Assembly: GCF_004421005.1 (NCBI RefSeq)
Contig: NZ_CP038026.1
Location: 4,402,001-4,466,000, forward strand
DNA from: Pseudoduganella plicata
Lineage (GTDB): Bacteria > Pseudomonadota > Gammaproteobacteria > Burkholderiales > Burkholderiaceae_D
DNA: 64,000 nt
Direction: 5' to 3'
Shown: in pieces, positions 49,770 through 58,577 of the stretch
Position numbering within the stretch: position 1 is the first letter of the stretch
How the letters are laid out: the number at the start of each line of letters is the position of its first letter
The notes under the pieces: model-generated
The model's database searches: none
Told to the model about the DNA's origin: nothing
The model's input: the letters and a program-made list of their open reading frames with translations, nothing else
Program-made: the position numbers and the translations under genes

Positions 49770-50588
49770 ATGACCGCTACCACCATCCCGCAAATCGGCC
49801 TCGGCACCTTCCGCCTGCAGGGCCAGGTTGTCACCGACGCAGTCCGCACCGGCCTGGAGCTGGGCTACCGCCATGTGGACACGGCGCAAATCTACGGCAA
49901 TGAAGCCGATGTGGGCACCGCGCTGGCTGCCGCCGGCGTCCCCCGCGAGGAGCTGTTCGTCACGACCAAGATCTGGACGGACAACCTGGCCGGCGACAGG
50001 CTGATCCCCAGCCTGAAGGACAGCCTCCACAAGCTGCGGCTTGAACGTCTCGACCTGACGTTGATCCACTGGCCTTCGCCGGACGAGGTGGTGCCGGTGG
50101 CCGAAAGCATGGCGGCGCTGGCCGAAGCGCAGCGCCAGGGGCTGACGAAGCTGATCGGCGTGTCGAACTTCACGATCCGCCATATGGAGGAGGCCATCGC
50201 CGCCGTCGGCGCGGATGCCATCGCGACGAATCAGGTGGAGATCCACCCGTACCTGCCGAACCGCGCCGTCGTCGACTTCGCGCGCAATCGTGGCATCCAC
50301 CTGACGGCCTACATGCCGCTCGCCTACGGCAAGGTTGTCACCGATCCCGTCATCGCCCGCATCGCCGCAGCCCACGGCGCCAGCCCGGCGCAGGTCGCGC
50401 TGGCGTGGGCGCTGCGGCAGGGCTTTGCCGTGATTCCATCGTCCACGCGACGCGCCAACCTGGCAGGCAATCTGCAGGCGGCCCGCATCGCGCTGTCCGA
50501 TGCCGACATGGCCGCCATCGACGCGCTGGCGCAGGGCCCGGAGGCACGCCTCGCCAATCCGGGTGGCCTGGCGCCCCGCTGGGATTGA
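49770..50588 (+). CDS. dkgB: aldo/keto reductase, DkgB type
   Basis: This 272-residue NADPH-dependent (alpha/beta)8 enzyme closely follows E. coli DkgB (YafB): GLGTFRLQGQVVTDAVRTGLE, GYRHVDTAQIYGNEADVG (Asp and Tyr of the tetrad), the catalytic Lys in TTKIWTDNL, LIHWPSP with His, and the ending GGLAPRWD. It reduces 2,5-diketogluconate and also methylglyoxal and other aldehydes, so it may act in detoxification. The start is ATG 49770, because CTGGAGCC provides its ribosome site and overlaps the alternative start 15 bp earlier. It follows tRNA-Phe. Confidence 0.93.
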   Translation: MTATTIPQIGLGTFRLQGQVVTDAVRTGLELGYRHVDTAQIYGNEADVGTALAAAGVPREELFVTTKIWTDNLAGDRLIPSLKDSLHKLRLERLDLTLIHWPSPDEVVPVAESMAALAEAQRQGLTKLIGVSNFTIRHMEEAIAAVGADAIATNQVEIHPYLPNRAVVDFARNRGIHLTAYMPLAYGKVVTDPVIARIAAAHGASPAQVALAWALRQGFAVIPSSTRRANLAGNLQAARIALSDADMAAIDALAQGPEARLANPGGLAPRWD

Positions 50589-50629
50589 TGCGGATGCCGT
50601 GCCGGCCGTGCGGTCGTTATAATGGGTGA

Positions 50630-51853
50630 ATGAACAAGTCTTCCACTTCATCGGCCACCAGGCAACATGTGCAGACGGCTGTCTGCATCGTCGGCAACGG
50701 CGCCATCGCCAAGACGGCGGCGCTGGCGTTTGCCCAGTCTGGGCAAAGCGTCACACTGCTCGGCCCTCCGCCGGTCACGCCGCCGGACGGCCTGGAGGCG
50801 AGCTGGGATGCGCGCGTGTATGCGCTGAACCATACGGCGCAGAAGCTGCTGTCGTCGCTGAAGGTGTGGGGCGCCATGGAAGCGGCGCGCATCGCGCCGG
50901 TCGATGCGATGATCGTCAAGGGCGATGGCGAGCAGCCCGGCCACATCAGTTTCGATGCCTACGGCGCCCATGCCGATACGCTCGCATGGATCGTGGAAGA
51001 CCGCAACCTGAATCAGGCGCTGGACGCGGCACTGCGCTTCGCCCAGAACGTGCACGTGGTGTCGGGCCGCGCGGTGGCGCTGTCGACCGGCGCTGAGCAC
51101 GCCAGCGTGCAGCTGGACGACGGCAGCCAGATCCGCGCATCGCTGATCGTCGGCGCCGATGGCGCCCAGTCGTGGGTGCGAGGCCAGTGCGATATCGGCC
51201 TCGATTACAAGCCGTACGGCCAGAAGGGTGTCGTCGCCAACTTCGAATGCGAGCGGCCGCACCACGGCGCCGCGCTGCAGTGGTTCACCTGCTCGCGCGG
51301 CATCGTCGCGCTGTTGCCGCTGCCCGGCAACCGGGTCTCGCTGGTGTGGTCGGCCCCCGATGCGCTGGCCGACACGCTGCGCGACGAAGGCGCGCAGGCG
51401 CTGGCCGACCGGCTGGCCGAATTCGCCGCGGACAAACTGGGCAAGCTGACGCCCGTGCTGCCCGAGCAGGTCAAGGCATTCCCCCTCACGTTGATGCGGC
51501 CTCATTCATTGGTGGCCGAGCGCGTGGCGCTGATCGGGGATGCAGCGCACGTCGTGCACCCGCTCGCCGGCCACGGCATGAACCTGGGCTTCGGCGACGT
51601 GCGCGACCTCGTGCAGGCCGTGGCCGGACGCGAGGAGCACCGCTCCATTGGCGACAGCCGCGTGCTGGCCCGCTACAGCCGCGCGCGCAAGGAAGAAGTG
51701 CTGGCCATGCAGGTCACCACGGACGGGCTGTACCGGCTGTTTACCGCCAACCTGGAACCGGTTCGCGTGGTGCGCAATTTCGGGCTAAACTTGCTCGATA
51801 AGCTGCCGATCGTGAAGCGCCAGCTGATGGCTCATGCGCTTGGCAGACATTGA
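50630..51853 (+). CDS. UbiH/UbiF/COQ6-family FAD-dependent monooxygenase
   Basis: This 407-residue flavoprotein belongs to the family that hydroxylates ubiquinone precursors. The FAD-pyrophosphate motif GDAAHVVHPLAGHGMNLG and the middle GADGAQSWVRG are intact. The N-terminal Rossmann motif is GNGAIA, with Ala replacing the last Gly of GxGxxG, a variant that may still bind FAD. Length is standard. No other ubi gene is adjacent; DsbC follows 180 bp later. It could be a ubiquinone enzyme acting on one position, or a related aromatic hydroxylase, so I give no symbol. Confidence 0.85.
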   Translation: MNKSSTSSATRQHVQTAVCIVGNGAIAKTAALAFAQSGQSVTLLGPPPVTPPDGLEASWDARVYALNHTAQKLLSSLKVWGAMEAARIAPVDAMIVKGDGEQPGHISFDAYGAHADTLAWIVEDRNLNQALDAALRFAQNVHVVSGRAVALSTGAEHASVQLDDGSQIRASLIVGADGAQSWVRGQCDIGLDYKPYGQKGVVANFECERPHHGAALQWFTCSRGIVALLPLPGNRVSLVWSAPDALADTLRDEGAQALADRLAEFAADKLGKLTPVLPEQVKAFPLTLMRPHSLVAERVALIGDAAHVVHPLAGHGMNLGFGDVRDLVQAVAGREEHRSIGDSRVLARYSRARKEEVLAMQVTTDGLYRLFTANLEPVRVVRNFGLNLLDKLPIVKRQLMAHALGRH

Positions 51854-52035
51854 TGGTGGCCAGATCGGCGACAACAGTGCCGACAGGATTGACGGCAGAA
51901 TCGTACGGCCCCGTTACAAACCAACGACCAAAAAGCGAAGAACGGGCGGCCCTGCAGCCGCTATCATCGACAGAATAATCACGTCACGTCGCGCACCGCC
52001 GGTGCCGCGACGGGCGGTCCATGTCCGGAGATTCC

Positions 52036-52758
52036 ATGAAAATGCTCAAAACCGCCGTCGTACTCGCGTCGGCCCTGCTGACGTCCTACGCAGGCGCGCA
52101 GTCCGTCGAAGCCACGATCCGCAAGAACGTCGAACCCAAGCTGGGCGATAACGTCAAGATCGATTCGATCCGTGAGACGCCGTATGGCGGCCTGTACGAA
52201 ATCCGTGTCGGCAACGACGTGCGCTATACCGACAAGACGGGTTCCTACCTGATCGTCGGCCACGTCTTCAGCCTCAAAACAAGCGAAGACCTGACGCAGG
52301 CGCGCATCGACGACCTGAACAGGATCAAGTTCTCCGACCTGCCGACGGAGCTGGCCATCAAGACCGTCAAGGGCAACGGCAAGCGCGTCATCGCCGTGTT
52401 CGAGGACCCGAACTGCGGCTACTGCAAGCGCTTCCGCCAGCAGGCGTTGAGCCAGGTCGACAACGTGACGATCTATACCTACCTGTACAACATCCTGTCG
52501 CCCGATTCGGCCGTGAAGTCGAAGAACGTGTGGTGCTCCTCCGACCGTGCCAAGGCGTGGGACGACTGGATGCTGCACAACAAGGCGCCGGGGGCCGCAC
52601 CGGCCAACTGCACCACGCCGAACGACAAGGTGTTCGCGCTGGGCCAGAAGCTCAATATCAACGGCACCCCGGCGGTCTTCTTTGCCGACGGCACCCGCAT
52701 CCCGGGCGCGATCGACCTGAAAACGCTGGAAGCGCGCATGGCCGCCGCAAAGCAGTAA
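52036..52758 (+). CDS. dsbC: thiol:disulfide interchange protein DsbC
   Basis: A 240-residue periplasmic protein with a signal peptide ending YAGAQ. The N-terminal dimerisation region (SVEATIRKNVEPKLGDNVKI, then YEIRVGNDVRYTDKTGSYLI) is followed by a thioredoxin domain with the redox centre C127-G-Y-C130 (EDPNCGYCKRF) and the cis-Pro loop NGTPAVFF. It isomerises wrong disulfides and is kept reduced by DsbD. A second Cys pair (VWCSSDR, ANCTT) is also seen. CCGGAGATTCC marks the start at ATG 52036. No Dsb partner is adjacent. Confidence 0.93.
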   Translation: MKMLKTAVVLASALLTSYAGAQSVEATIRKNVEPKLGDNVKIDSIRETPYGGLYEIRVGNDVRYTDKTGSYLIVGHVFSLKTSEDLTQARIDDLNRIKFSDLPTELAIKTVKGNGKRVIAVFEDPNCGYCKRFRQQALSQVDNVTIYTYLYNILSPDSAVKSKNVWCSSDRAKAWDDWMLHNKAPGAAPANCTTPNDKVFALGQKLNINGTPAVFFADGTRIPGAIDLKTLEARMAAAKQ

Positions 52759-52850
52759 GACTGCCGTATCATTCGATCAGAGCGGGCAGACCCGCAGGAA
52801 CCGGCGCGCCAGCAGAGCGCGCCGTTTGCCCATCCAGACCAGGAGATAGC

Positions 52851-53309
52851 ATGGTGATATTGAATATCAACGGGCGCGACACGCAGGTCGACGCCGATCC
52901 CGCCACCCCCATCCTGTGGGCCCTGCGCGATAACCTCAACATGACGGGCACGAAGTTCGGCTGCGGCGCGGCGCTGTGCGGCGCCTGCACGGTGCACCTG
53001 GCCGGGCAGCCGATCCGCTCCTGCATCACGCCGATCTCCGCAGCCGTCGGCCAGAAGATCACGACGATCGAGGCGATGGAAGGCGACCGGATCGGCAAGG
53101 CCGTGCAGGACGCCTGGGTCAGGCACGACGTGCCGCAGTGCGGCTACTGTCAGAGCGGCCAGGTGATGAGCGCCGCCGCGCTGCTGAAATCGAACAAGGC
53201 GCCGACGGACGCCGATATCGACAGCGCCATGGCCGGCAATATCTGCCGCTGCGGAACCTACCAACGCATCCGCGCGGCCATCAAGGACGCGGCCAGGACA
53301 CTCGCCTGA
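52851..53309 (+). CDS. [2Fe-2S] subunit of a molybdenum hydroxylase (IorA-like)
   Basis: This 152-residue protein is the small iron-sulfur subunit of an isoquinoline-1-oxidoreductase-like enzyme. The N-terminal ferredoxin cluster is held by C38, C43, C46 and C58, and the second cluster by C97, C100, C132 and C134 (CGYC and CRC motifs), all present. It carries electrons from the molybdenum subunit to an acceptor such as a cytochrome. AGGAG lies 5 bases before the ATG. It begins the three-gene unit with the large subunit 11 bp downstream, and a MocA-like protein after that. Substrate unknown. Confidence 0.92.
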   Translation: MVILNINGRDTQVDADPATPILWALRDNLNMTGTKFGCGAALCGACTVHLAGQPIRSCITPISAAVGQKITTIEAMEGDRIGKAVQDAWVRHDVPQCGYCQSGQVMSAAALLKSNKAPTDADIDSAMAGNICRCGTYQRIRAAIKDAARTLA

Positions 53310-53320
53310 GGAGACTTCGC

Positions 53321-55525
53321 ATGCGCAAACAATGGATCGAAGGCAGTCTCGCCGGCGCAATCCCTACCGCAGGCATCTCGCGGCGCGGTTTCATGAAGGG
53401 TGCCGGCGCCGGGCTCGTGCTGGGATTTACTGTTGTCGCGGGCGGACGCATGGCGCGTGCGGCCGGCCTGCCGCAGGCGGCGCAGCAGCCCAACGCATTC
53501 CTGCGCATCGCGCCGGACAACACCGTCACCGTCATCGTCAACCGGCTCGAATTCGGCCAGGGCGTGCAGACGGCGCTGCCGATGCTGATCGCCGAGGAAC
53601 TCGATGCCGACTGGTCGCAGGTGCGGGGCATCCTGGCGCCAGCGGGCGAAGCATACAAGGACCCGGCGTTCGGCATCCAGATCACGGGCGGCTCGGGCAG
53701 CGTGGCCCATTCGTGGGTGCAGTACCGTGAAATCGGCGCCAAGGCGCGCGCGATGCTGGTCGCTGCCGCGGCCGAGCAATGGAAAGTGCCCGTCAACCAG
53801 GTCAAGGCGGTGCAGGGCGTGCTGACCGGCCCGGGCGGACGCAAGGCCACGTATGGCGAGATGGCCGAGGCGGCGATGAAGCAGCCGGTGCCGGCGCACG
53901 TGGTACTGAAGAACGTCGAGGACTTCCGCTTCATCGGCAAGCCGATGCCGCGCCTCGATGCGCGCGCGAAGTCGAACGGCAGCCAGCAGTTCGGCATGGA
54001 CTTCAAGCCGGAAGGCACCAAGGTAGCGGTGGTCGCGAGGCCGCCCGTGTTTGGCGCCCGGGTCCGGTCGTTCGATGCTACGGCAGCCAAGGCGATGCGC
54101 GGCGTTGTTGCCGTCGTGCCGGTCGCGCTGGATCGCGGCGCCGAAGGCATTGCCGTGATCGCCGATGGCTACTGGCCGGCGAAGCAGGCGCGCGACGCAC
54201 TCCAGATCGACTGGGACAGCAGCGGCGTCGAGAAGGTCGATACGGCCAGGCAGTTTGCCGGCTACCGCGCGCTGGCCGCAAAACCGGGCACTGTCGCAAA
54301 GCAGGGCGACACGTCGAAGCTGGCGGCCGCGCCGAAGAAGATCAATGCCATCTACGAGTTCCCGTACCTGGCGCACGCGCCGATGGAGCCGCTCAATTGC
54401 GTCGTCGACCTGAAGCCCGATTCCTGCACCATCTGGGCGGGCAGCCAGTTCCAGACGATGGACCAGGCGGCCGCCGCGAAAACGGCCGGCCTGAAGCCGG
54501 AGCAGGTGACGCTGCATACGATGATGGCGGGCGGCGGCTTCGGTCGCCGTGCCACGCCGTCGTCGGACTATATCGTCGAAGCGGTCAACGTCGCCAGGGC
54601 CTACGGCAAAGGCCCCGTCAAGGTGATCTGGAGCCGCGAGGACGATATCAAGGGTGGCTACTACCGTCCCGCCCACGTGCACCGCGCGGCGCTGGGGCTC
54701 GACGCCCGCGGCAGGATCGTTGCATGGGACCACACGATCGTCGGCCAGTCGATTATTACCGGCTCCGCGTTCGAGCCGATGATGGTCAAGAACGGTGTCG
54801 ATGCGACGATGGTCGAGGGCATGGGCGAGCCTTACAAGGTGCCGCTGCACCTGACCGTCCACAACGCCAGGGCCAACGTGCCGGTGTTGTGGTGGCGCTC
54901 CGTCGGCTCCACGCACACCGCTTTCGTCATGGAGACGCTGATCGACGAAGCGGCGCATGCGGCAGGCAGCGATCCCGTCGCCTACCGCAAGAAGCTGATC
55001 CCGGCGGATCATAAACGCCATCACCTAGCGCTGGACCTGGCTGTCGGCAAATCCGGCTACGGCACGAAGAAGCTGCCGAAAGGACAGGCGTATGGCGTGG
55101 CCGTGCATGAATCGTTTGGCACTGTCGTCGCGTATGTGGTCACGGCGTCCGTCGAAAACGGCGTGCCCAAGCTCCATACCGTGACGGCCGGCGTGCACTG
55201 CAACCAGCCCGTCAATCCGCTGTCGATCGAGGCGCAGGTGCAGGGCGCGATCCTGATGGCCGTCGGCACGACCTTGCCGGGCGCCGCCATCACGCTCAAG
55301 GATGGTATCGTCGAACAGAACCAGCTGTCCGACTATACCGTCGCGCGCATGCCGGACATGCCGCGGGTCGACGTGCACATCGTGCCGTCGAACGAGCCGC
55401 CGACCGGCATGGGCGAACCGGGGCTGCCGCCGCTGGCGCCGGCGTTTGCCAATGCCGTGTTCCGCCTGACGGGCAAGCGGCTGCGCAAGCTGCCGTTCGA
55501 CCTGGCGTCGGCCACGAAGGCATAA
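53321..55525 (+). CDS. molybdopterin-binding large subunit of aldehyde/isoquinoline oxidoreductase (IorB-like)
   Basis: This 734-residue protein is the catalytic subunit of the xanthine dehydrogenase superfamily that holds molybdopterin cytosine dinucleotide. It starts with a Tat signal (ISRRGFMKGAGAG, R21-R22), so it is exported folded with its cofactor to the periplasm. Family landmarks are NRLEFGQGVQTALPML, GGSGSVAHSWVQYR, APMEPLNCV, GGGFGRR, and the C-terminal GMGEPGLPPLAPA with the catalytic Glu. GGAGACTTCGC precedes the ATG. Gene order IorA-IorB-MocA is conserved in many proteobacteria. It oxidises an aldehyde or N-heterocycle, not identified. Confidence 0.93.
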   Translation: MRKQWIEGSLAGAIPTAGISRRGFMKGAGAGLVLGFTVVAGGRMARAAGLPQAAQQPNAFLRIAPDNTVTVIVNRLEFGQGVQTALPMLIAEELDADWSQVRGILAPAGEAYKDPAFGIQITGGSGSVAHSWVQYREIGAKARAMLVAAAAEQWKVPVNQVKAVQGVLTGPGGRKATYGEMAEAAMKQPVPAHVVLKNVEDFRFIGKPMPRLDARAKSNGSQQFGMDFKPEGTKVAVVARPPVFGARVRSFDATAAKAMRGVVAVVPVALDRGAEGIAVIADGYWPAKQARDALQIDWDSSGVEKVDTARQFAGYRALAAKPGTVAKQGDTSKLAAAPKKINAIYEFPYLAHAPMEPLNCVVDLKPDSCTIWAGSQFQTMDQAAAAKTAGLKPEQVTLHTMMAGGGFGRRATPSSDYIVEAVNVARAYGKGPVKVIWSREDDIKGGYYRPAHVHRAALGLDARGRIVAWDHTIVGQSIITGSAFEPMMVKNGVDATMVEGMGEPYKVPLHLTVHNARANVPVLWWRSVGSTHTAFVMETLIDEAAHAAGSDPVAYRKKLIPADHKRHHLALDLAVGKSGYGTKKLPKGQAYGVAVHESFGTVVAYVVTASVENGVPKLHTVTAGVHCNQPVNPLSIEAQVQGAILMAVGTTLPGAAITLKDGIVEQNQLSDYTVARMPDMPRVDVHIVPSNEPPTGMGEPGLPPLAPAFANAVFRLTGKRLRKLPFDLASATKA

Positions 55526-55527
55526 GG

Positions 55528-56103
55528 TTGGCATCCGACATCGTCGGCATCCTGCTGGCAGCGGGCCGGGGCCGCCGCTTCGATCCCGAGGGCGTGCGCA
55601 ACAAGCTGCTGCAGCCGCTGGGGGAAGGCTCTCCGGTAGTTGCGGCCAGTGCGCGGCACATGCTCGCCGTGCTGCCGCGCGTGGTTGCCGTCGTGCGCGA
55701 CGATGACGACGCGACGGCCGCGCTGCTGGCGCAACTGGGCTGTGAAGTAGCGCGCTGCGCCGATGCCGACGCCGGCATGGCGGCATCGCTTGTCCATGCC
55801 CTGCGGCAGGTGGCGCAGGCCGATGGCTGGGTAGTGGCGCTGGGCGACATGCCGCGGGTGCTGCCGTCCACGATCGCCGCGTTGCGCCAGGCGGTCTGCG
55901 AGGGCGCGGCCATCGCGGCGCCTGTGTACCAGAGCAAGCGGGGCAATCCGATTGCCTTCGGCCGCCTGCATCTGCCTGAGCTGCTGGCACTGGCGGGCGA
56001 CCGCGGCGCACGCGGTATCGTCAACAACAATCCTGTCACCGATGTAGCGGTGGACGATGCGGGCATCCTGCTCGATATCGATACGCCGTCCGACCTAAGA
56101 TGA
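55528..56103 (+). CDS. MocA-like molybdenum cofactor nucleotidyltransferase
   Basis: This 191-residue NTP-transferase (MobA-like fold) shows LLAAGRGRRFDPEGVRNKLL, the usual MobA/MocA nucleotide loop, and VVALGDMPRVLPSTI for metal binding, plus NPIAFGR. MocA adds CMP to molybdopterin, giving the cytosine dinucleotide form that the upstream subunit uses, which supports this role. I use a TTG start at 55528 two bases after the IorB stop, coupled to AAGG. It ends in an ATGA overlap with the M61 gene. The symbol is withheld because MobA and MocA are similar. Confidence 0.85.
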   Translation: MASDIVGILLAAGRGRRFDPEGVRNKLLQPLGEGSPVVAASARHMLAVLPRVVAVVRDDDDATAALLAQLGCEVARCADADAGMAASLVHALRQVAQADGWVVALGDMPRVLPSTIAALRQAVCEGAAIAAPVYQSKRGNPIAFGRLHLPELLALAGDRGARGIVNNNPVTDVAVDDAGILLDIDTPSDLR

Positions 56104-57929
56104 AAAAGAAAAAAACCTCTAGCCAGGCAGCGGCCATTGCCTATGCCATCGTCGCGAAAGATCTCGCGGCCCACCTGTTCCAGGTCACGCTGACCGTGCA
56201 GAATCCCGATCCGGCAGGCCAGGTGCTGGCGCTGCCGGCATGGATTCCCGGCAGCTACATGATCCGCGAATTCTCCCGCAATATCGTCCAGATCCGCGCC
56301 GAAGCGGAAGGCCGTACCGTCCAGTTGACGAAGCTGGACAAGCATTCGTGGCAGGCACCTGCCGTCGGCGGCCCGCTCGTCGTGCAGTACGACGTCTACG
56401 CCTGGGACCTGTCGGTGCGTGCCGCGCACCTGGACGGGACGCACGGTTTCTTCAACGGCACCAGCGTGTTCCTGCGCGTGCTCGGCCAGGAAGAGGTGCC
56501 GCACGTCGTCGATATCGGCCAGCCGGAGATTGATGCGGCGCGCACCTGGCGCGTGGCGACGGCGCTGCCGGAACTGCGGGCGAAGCGCTACGGCTTCGGC
56601 ACGTACGTCGCTGCCGATTACGATGAGCTGATCGACAGTCCTGTCGAAATGGGCGACTTCGCGCTGGCGACGTTTACGGCGCATGGCGTGCCGCACGACG
56701 TCGTCATCACGGGCCGCGTGCCGAATCTCGACATGGACCGCCTGTGCGCCGACCTGAAGGCGATCTGCGAAACACAGATCGCCTTCTTCGAACCGAAAAC
56801 GAAACAGGCGCCGATGGACCGTTACGTGTTCATGACGCTGGCCGTCGGCGACGGCTACGGCGGGCTGGAACACCGCGCATCGACGGCGCTGATCTGCGCC
56901 CGCGCCGACCTGCCGACGACCGCGGCACAAGGCAAGGAGCGCAGCGAGGGCTACATCAAGTTCCTTGGCCTGTGCAGCCATGAGTATTTCCACACCTGGA
57001 ACGTCAAGCGCATCAAGCCGGCCGTGTTCGCGCCGTACGACCTGCAGGTGGAGAACTACACGCCGCTGCTGTGGCTTTTCGAAGGGTTCACCAGCTACTA
57101 CGACGACCTGTTCCTCGTGCGCAGCGGCATGATCACGGAACAGCAGTATTACAAGATGCTGGGCAAAGCCGTTGGCGGCGTACTGCGCGGTGCAGGCCGC
57201 ACCAAGCAGAGCGTGGCCGATTCCAGCTTCGACGCATGGGGCAAGTACTACCGCCAGGACGAGAACGCGCCGAACGCCATCGTCAGCTACTACGCCAAGG
57301 GCTCGCTGATCGGGCTGGGGCTCGACCTGACGATCCGCACGAAAACGGCAGGCAAGCGCTCGCTGGACGACATCATGCTGGCGCTGTGGCAGCGCTACGG
57401 CCGCGACTTTTATCCCGACGGCCGCCGCGGCGTGACGCCTGCCGACGTGGAAGCGCTGTTCGACGAGATCAGCGGCATGAAGCTCAAGCCGTTCTTTGAA
57501 AAATACATCCGCGGCACCGAAGATGTGCCGCTGGCGAAGCTGCTGGCGCCATTCGGCGTCAAGTATACGGACGAGCGCAAGGGCGGCAAGCCGAGCCTGG
57601 ACGCGAACATCGGCCGCGACGGCGCCGACTGCAAGCTGTCGGCTGTCCACGAAGGCGGCGCGGCGCACCGGGCCGGCCTGTCGGCAGGAGACCTGCTGGT
57701 CGCCATCGACGGCCTGCGGGTCACGGGCAACCCGTCGAACCTGGAAACCCTGCTGGGCCGCTACAAGGTGGGCGAGACGATCGAAGTGCACGCCTTTCGG
57801 CGCGACGAGCTGATGACGTTCGCGGTGCAGCTGCTGGGCGAGCGCGTGCCGACGGTCACGCTGGCGATCGACAGCGCCCGCAAGCTGGACGTGGCGCGGC
57901 CGACGATGATCGCTGCAGGAAAGCGGTAA
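56100..57929 (+). CDS. M61 family glycyl aminopeptidase-like protein with PDZ domain
   Basis: This 609-residue protein has the M61 layout: an N-terminal beta domain (about 15-180), the zinc site H294-E295-Y-F-H298 (HEYFHTWNVKRI) with the third ligand E328 in WLFEGFTSYYDDL, and a C-terminal PDZ domain (about 510-590, with GGAAHRAGLSAGDLLVAIDG). There is no signal peptide, so it acts in the cytosol unless exported another way. M61 enzymes release N-terminal Gly or Ala, and the PDZ may pick substrates. It overlaps the MocA-like stop as ATGA, so it rides with the molybdenum operon, perhaps by chance. Confidence 0.92.
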   Translation: MKKKKTSSQAAAIAYAIVAKDLAAHLFQVTLTVQNPDPAGQVLALPAWIPGSYMIREFSRNIVQIRAEAEGRTVQLTKLDKHSWQAPAVGGPLVVQYDVYAWDLSVRAAHLDGTHGFFNGTSVFLRVLGQEEVPHVVDIGQPEIDAARTWRVATALPELRAKRYGFGTYVAADYDELIDSPVEMGDFALATFTAHGVPHDVVITGRVPNLDMDRLCADLKAICETQIAFFEPKTKQAPMDRYVFMTLAVGDGYGGLEHRASTALICARADLPTTAAQGKERSEGYIKFLGLCSHEYFHTWNVKRIKPAVFAPYDLQVENYTPLLWLFEGFTSYYDDLFLVRSGMITEQQYYKMLGKAVGGVLRGAGRTKQSVADSSFDAWGKYYRQDENAPNAIVSYYAKGSLIGLGLDLTIRTKTAGKRSLDDIMLALWQRYGRDFYPDGRRGVTPADVEALFDEISGMKLKPFFEKYIRGTEDVPLAKLLAPFGVKYTDERKGGKPSLDANIGRDGADCKLSAVHEGGAAHRAGLSAGDLLVAIDGLRVTGNPSNLETLLGRYKVGETIEVHAFRRDELMTFAVQLLGERVPTVTLAIDSARKLDVARPTMIAAGKR

Positions 57930-58058
57930 CGCCGCGTTGAAGTGTGGGGTGTACTCGTGTTGGGCGAGCTGACTCGTCGTAGCGCGAGGACATCCTGGCC
58001 GTTCAGCGTGGATGCCAGAGCCGGTGACGACCACGTGGCATGAAGCGACATCGTGTTC

Positions 58059-58544
58059 CTATGCCTTGACAGGCCCGAACGTCATCGTCCAGTTGGTCTC
58101 CCAGCACACCCCACCGTCATTCGAGAATGCCTGCTCCCAGCGCGGTCTGGCGCCGCCAGTCCACGTGAAACGTACGCGGATCGCCTGGCCGTCCAGCACA
58201 TCGTCGGCAAAAAACAGGCCGGTATCGCCATTGAATTTACCCGTTACCGGCACGTCCAGCGCCGTCGGGTTGCGTCCGTCCAGCCACCAGATCGACCACG
58301 TTTGCGTTGTCCGGCAATAGGAGCGTACTGCGATGGCACGGAACTCACCGTCCGGGGACCGCAGCAGGTTGTCTTCCAGATTGCCGAAGCCGCCCAGCGT
58401 CTTCACTGTCGACGACAATCCGTCGAACTCTTCCCATTCGGTGCAGCCGGTCAGGCGCGAACGCAGCCGGCGGTGCCGGACCTCCCAGTCGCCGATGATG
58501 AAATCGAAGTCGGGCGGCGCAGCGGGGGCGAGTGGCAAAGGCAT
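58059..58544 (-). CDS. DUF1579-like protein, 161 aa
   Basis: A soluble, beta-rich protein: DFDFIIGDWEVRHRRLRSR near the start, SIWWLDGRNPTALDVPV in the middle, and RFTWTGGARPRWEQAFS with WETNWTMTF at the end. This is the fold of DUF1579/lipocalin-like proteins that bind a small hydrophobic ligand or act on an unknown substrate; the similarity is moderate. AAAGGAGCCGCG marks the start. It is the last gene on the minus strand after trpC (33 bp gap), so it may be read as the tail of the trp operon. It has no known link to tryptophan. Confidence 0.7.
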   Translation of the reverse strand: MPLPLAPAAPPDFDFIIGDWEVRHRRLRSRLTGCTEWEEFDGLSSTVKTLGGFGNLEDNLLRSPDGEFRAIAVRSYCRTTQTWSIWWLDGRNPTALDVPVTGKFNGDTGLFFADDVLDGQAIRVRFTWTGGARPRWEQAFSNDGGVCWETNWTMTFGPVKA

Positions 58545-58577
58545 CGCGGCTCCTTTCGGATGAAGTGTCTTCGAAGT

